A stretch of DNA of 21,437 nucleotides from Phallusia fumigata (taxonomy: Eukaryota > Chordata > Ascidiacea > Phlebobranchia > Ascidiidae): NCBI GenBank assembly GCA_008931825.1, contig QXVZ01022760.1, positions 1-21,437 on the forward strand. The letters are read 5' to 3'. The notes beneath the pieces were generated by a model. That model searched no databases and was not told the DNA's origin. It saw only the letters and a program-made list of their open reading frames with translations. The position numbers and the translations under genes were made by a program. This document shows positions 20,458 to 21,437 of this stretch, one piece after another. Positions within the stretch are counted from its first letter, which is position 1, and each line of letters opens with the position of its first letter.

Positions 20458-21389
20458 TTACCCAAAGACTAATTTGAACATGATAGGTTTTGTTAATTTC
20501 CCACCTTCATCCGTGGACAAAGCCGAGTCGGGCGACGGCGTCGACGAAATCGATGTAGTGCCAGTGGGCAGCGTGATAACACTCAGACTGAATCGCCGTC
20601 GTCCGTGCTGCGAGTCGCTGCTTTGCTGAAATATATCCTGCAACGAAGCTGGGCCCTTTTCCATCGCCTTGCGCGCCCCAGCACCACCAAACGGCGCGTA
20701 TGACGTCAATGGAGACTGGTAAGAGCCTTCCTTGAACTGGAAGTACTGACCGCTGTTCGGCATAACGTAATCACTGCTGGCGTCACGCTGACGTAAGCCG
20801 TCGCATGACGACTGGTATTGGTGGTACTGCTCGGCGCTCGGTTCGAAGACGTAAAACGGGTCGGAGCCAACCGCGCCACGACTCCCAGGAGCGGGGAATT
20901 CCCGGGCAGCGGGCGCCGAGAATCCGTGCGGGGATTTGCCGCTGCCGGGAGCGTCGTCGAGTTGTGAGGCAAGAAACTTGTCAGATTGGAACGGACGGTA
21001 GCTGTCTTCGCCTACTTCGCCTGGTTTGGCCGCAGGAAACGACGGGTCGAGCTTTTGCGCTTTGCGAGGCTTTAAAGAAATCAGTTGGGCGAAGTTATAA
21101 GAAGTGATCGAAAAACTATTATCCTTAATTTATACGTACTGAGGGTACGTAATAAGCTACGTAAATCGTATCCTAACCAGAATTTTTAACACATAGCTTA
21201 TCGCTATAGCGTTAGTCTACGGAACAGACAGCATTAAATAAGGTGATACGCTTACCGAAGTACAATTGGCGATAATTTCCTGCAACGGTCGCGGTTTTGG
21301 TAGGCCGCTGGGTGGCGTGTTCGAGGTAGGTGCGGATTGTGGGGGAAGCGCTTCAGAGGAAACAGACACTGACGAAGACAGAGGGCCGT
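20458..21389 (-). CDS. C-terminal part of an unrecognised Ser/Pro/Gln-rich protein (5' end outside window)
   Basis: Two minus-strand exons: 21389-21256 (acceptor tttacacag, donor TCG|gtaagc, 44 codons) and 21069-20458 (acceptor tttctttaaag, stop TAA, 203 codons), in phase. They are markedly more GC-rich than the surrounding introns, typical of coding DNA here. The protein is low in hydrophobic runs and rich in Ser, Pro, Gln and Gly: PPSGLPKPRPLQEII in the first exon, then DPFYVFEPSAEQYHQYQ, SSDYVMPNSGQYFQF, GPASLQDIFQQSSDSQ and RRRFSLSVITLPTG in the second. This looks like a disordered, phosphorylatable tail of a signalling or transcription protein, but I do not recognise the family. The last 14 codons (KLTKPIMFKLVFG and stop) could be read-through past a weak donor (GAAG|gtggga), so the true C-terminus is unsure. 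The first exon here needs one base from an upstream exon beyond the window. Confidence 0.7.
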
Positions 21390-21437
21390 CTGTGTAAAAG
21401 ACAAATTTTGAAATTAAAACATTCTTCCAAACAATTC

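Noticed and set aside
20706-21107. Overlapping frames on both strands near the right edge
   Set aside because: Shadows of the GC-rich minus-strand exon 21069-20458, which continues in phase from the exon at 21389-21256.

Overview
The window looks like nuclear DNA from a compact-genome invertebrate chordate, most likely an ascidian such as Ciona. That is inferred from AT-rich introns of a few hundred bases, small exons with clean GT-AG borders, closely packed genes on both strands and orthologues of chordate nuclear genes. The sequence alone does not prove the species. I found no prokaryotic, viral, CRISPR, tRNA or rRNA feature.

Layout from left to right: (1) a vasohibin (tubulin tyrosine carboxypeptidase) gene on the minus strand, 3005 down to about 71, in seven exons; (2) divergent from it, SUPT7L (STAGA/SAGA subunit STAF65-gamma) on the plus strand, 3983-7041, in six exons, with a hAT-like MITE in its first intron; (3) a complete 13-exon GMC-family FAD oxidoreductase of 598 residues on the minus strand, 12159 down to 7664; (4) GPATCH2 on the minus strand, 15105 down to 12845, in six exons, with an NRF1-type site upstream; (5) divergent from GPATCH2, a four-exon secreted protein on the plus strand, 16135-18031, that looks like two cystatin-like units in tandem; (6) a poorly supported plus-strand gene, 18290-20071; (7) the 3' part of an unrecognised Ser/Pro/Gln-rich protein on the minus strand, entering at the right edge and ending near 20458.

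Two single-N joins (11640 and 19818) are each flanked by direct copies of the same sequence, about 3% divergent in the first case and identical in the second. The likeliest cause is overlapping or allelic contig ends left unmerged in the assembly. In the first case exon 2 of the oxidoreductase appears twice. The exon is 58 nt, so including both copies would break the frame.

The genes do not form a pathway. SUPT7L (chromatin/transcription), GPATCH2 (nuclear RNA processing) and vasohibin (microtubule detyrosination) are housekeeping-type genes. The oxidoreductase and the tandem cystatin-like protein are the most lineage-specific content. The points most worth a second look are the oxidoreductase's unusual second active-site residue and the cystatin-like tandem protein.
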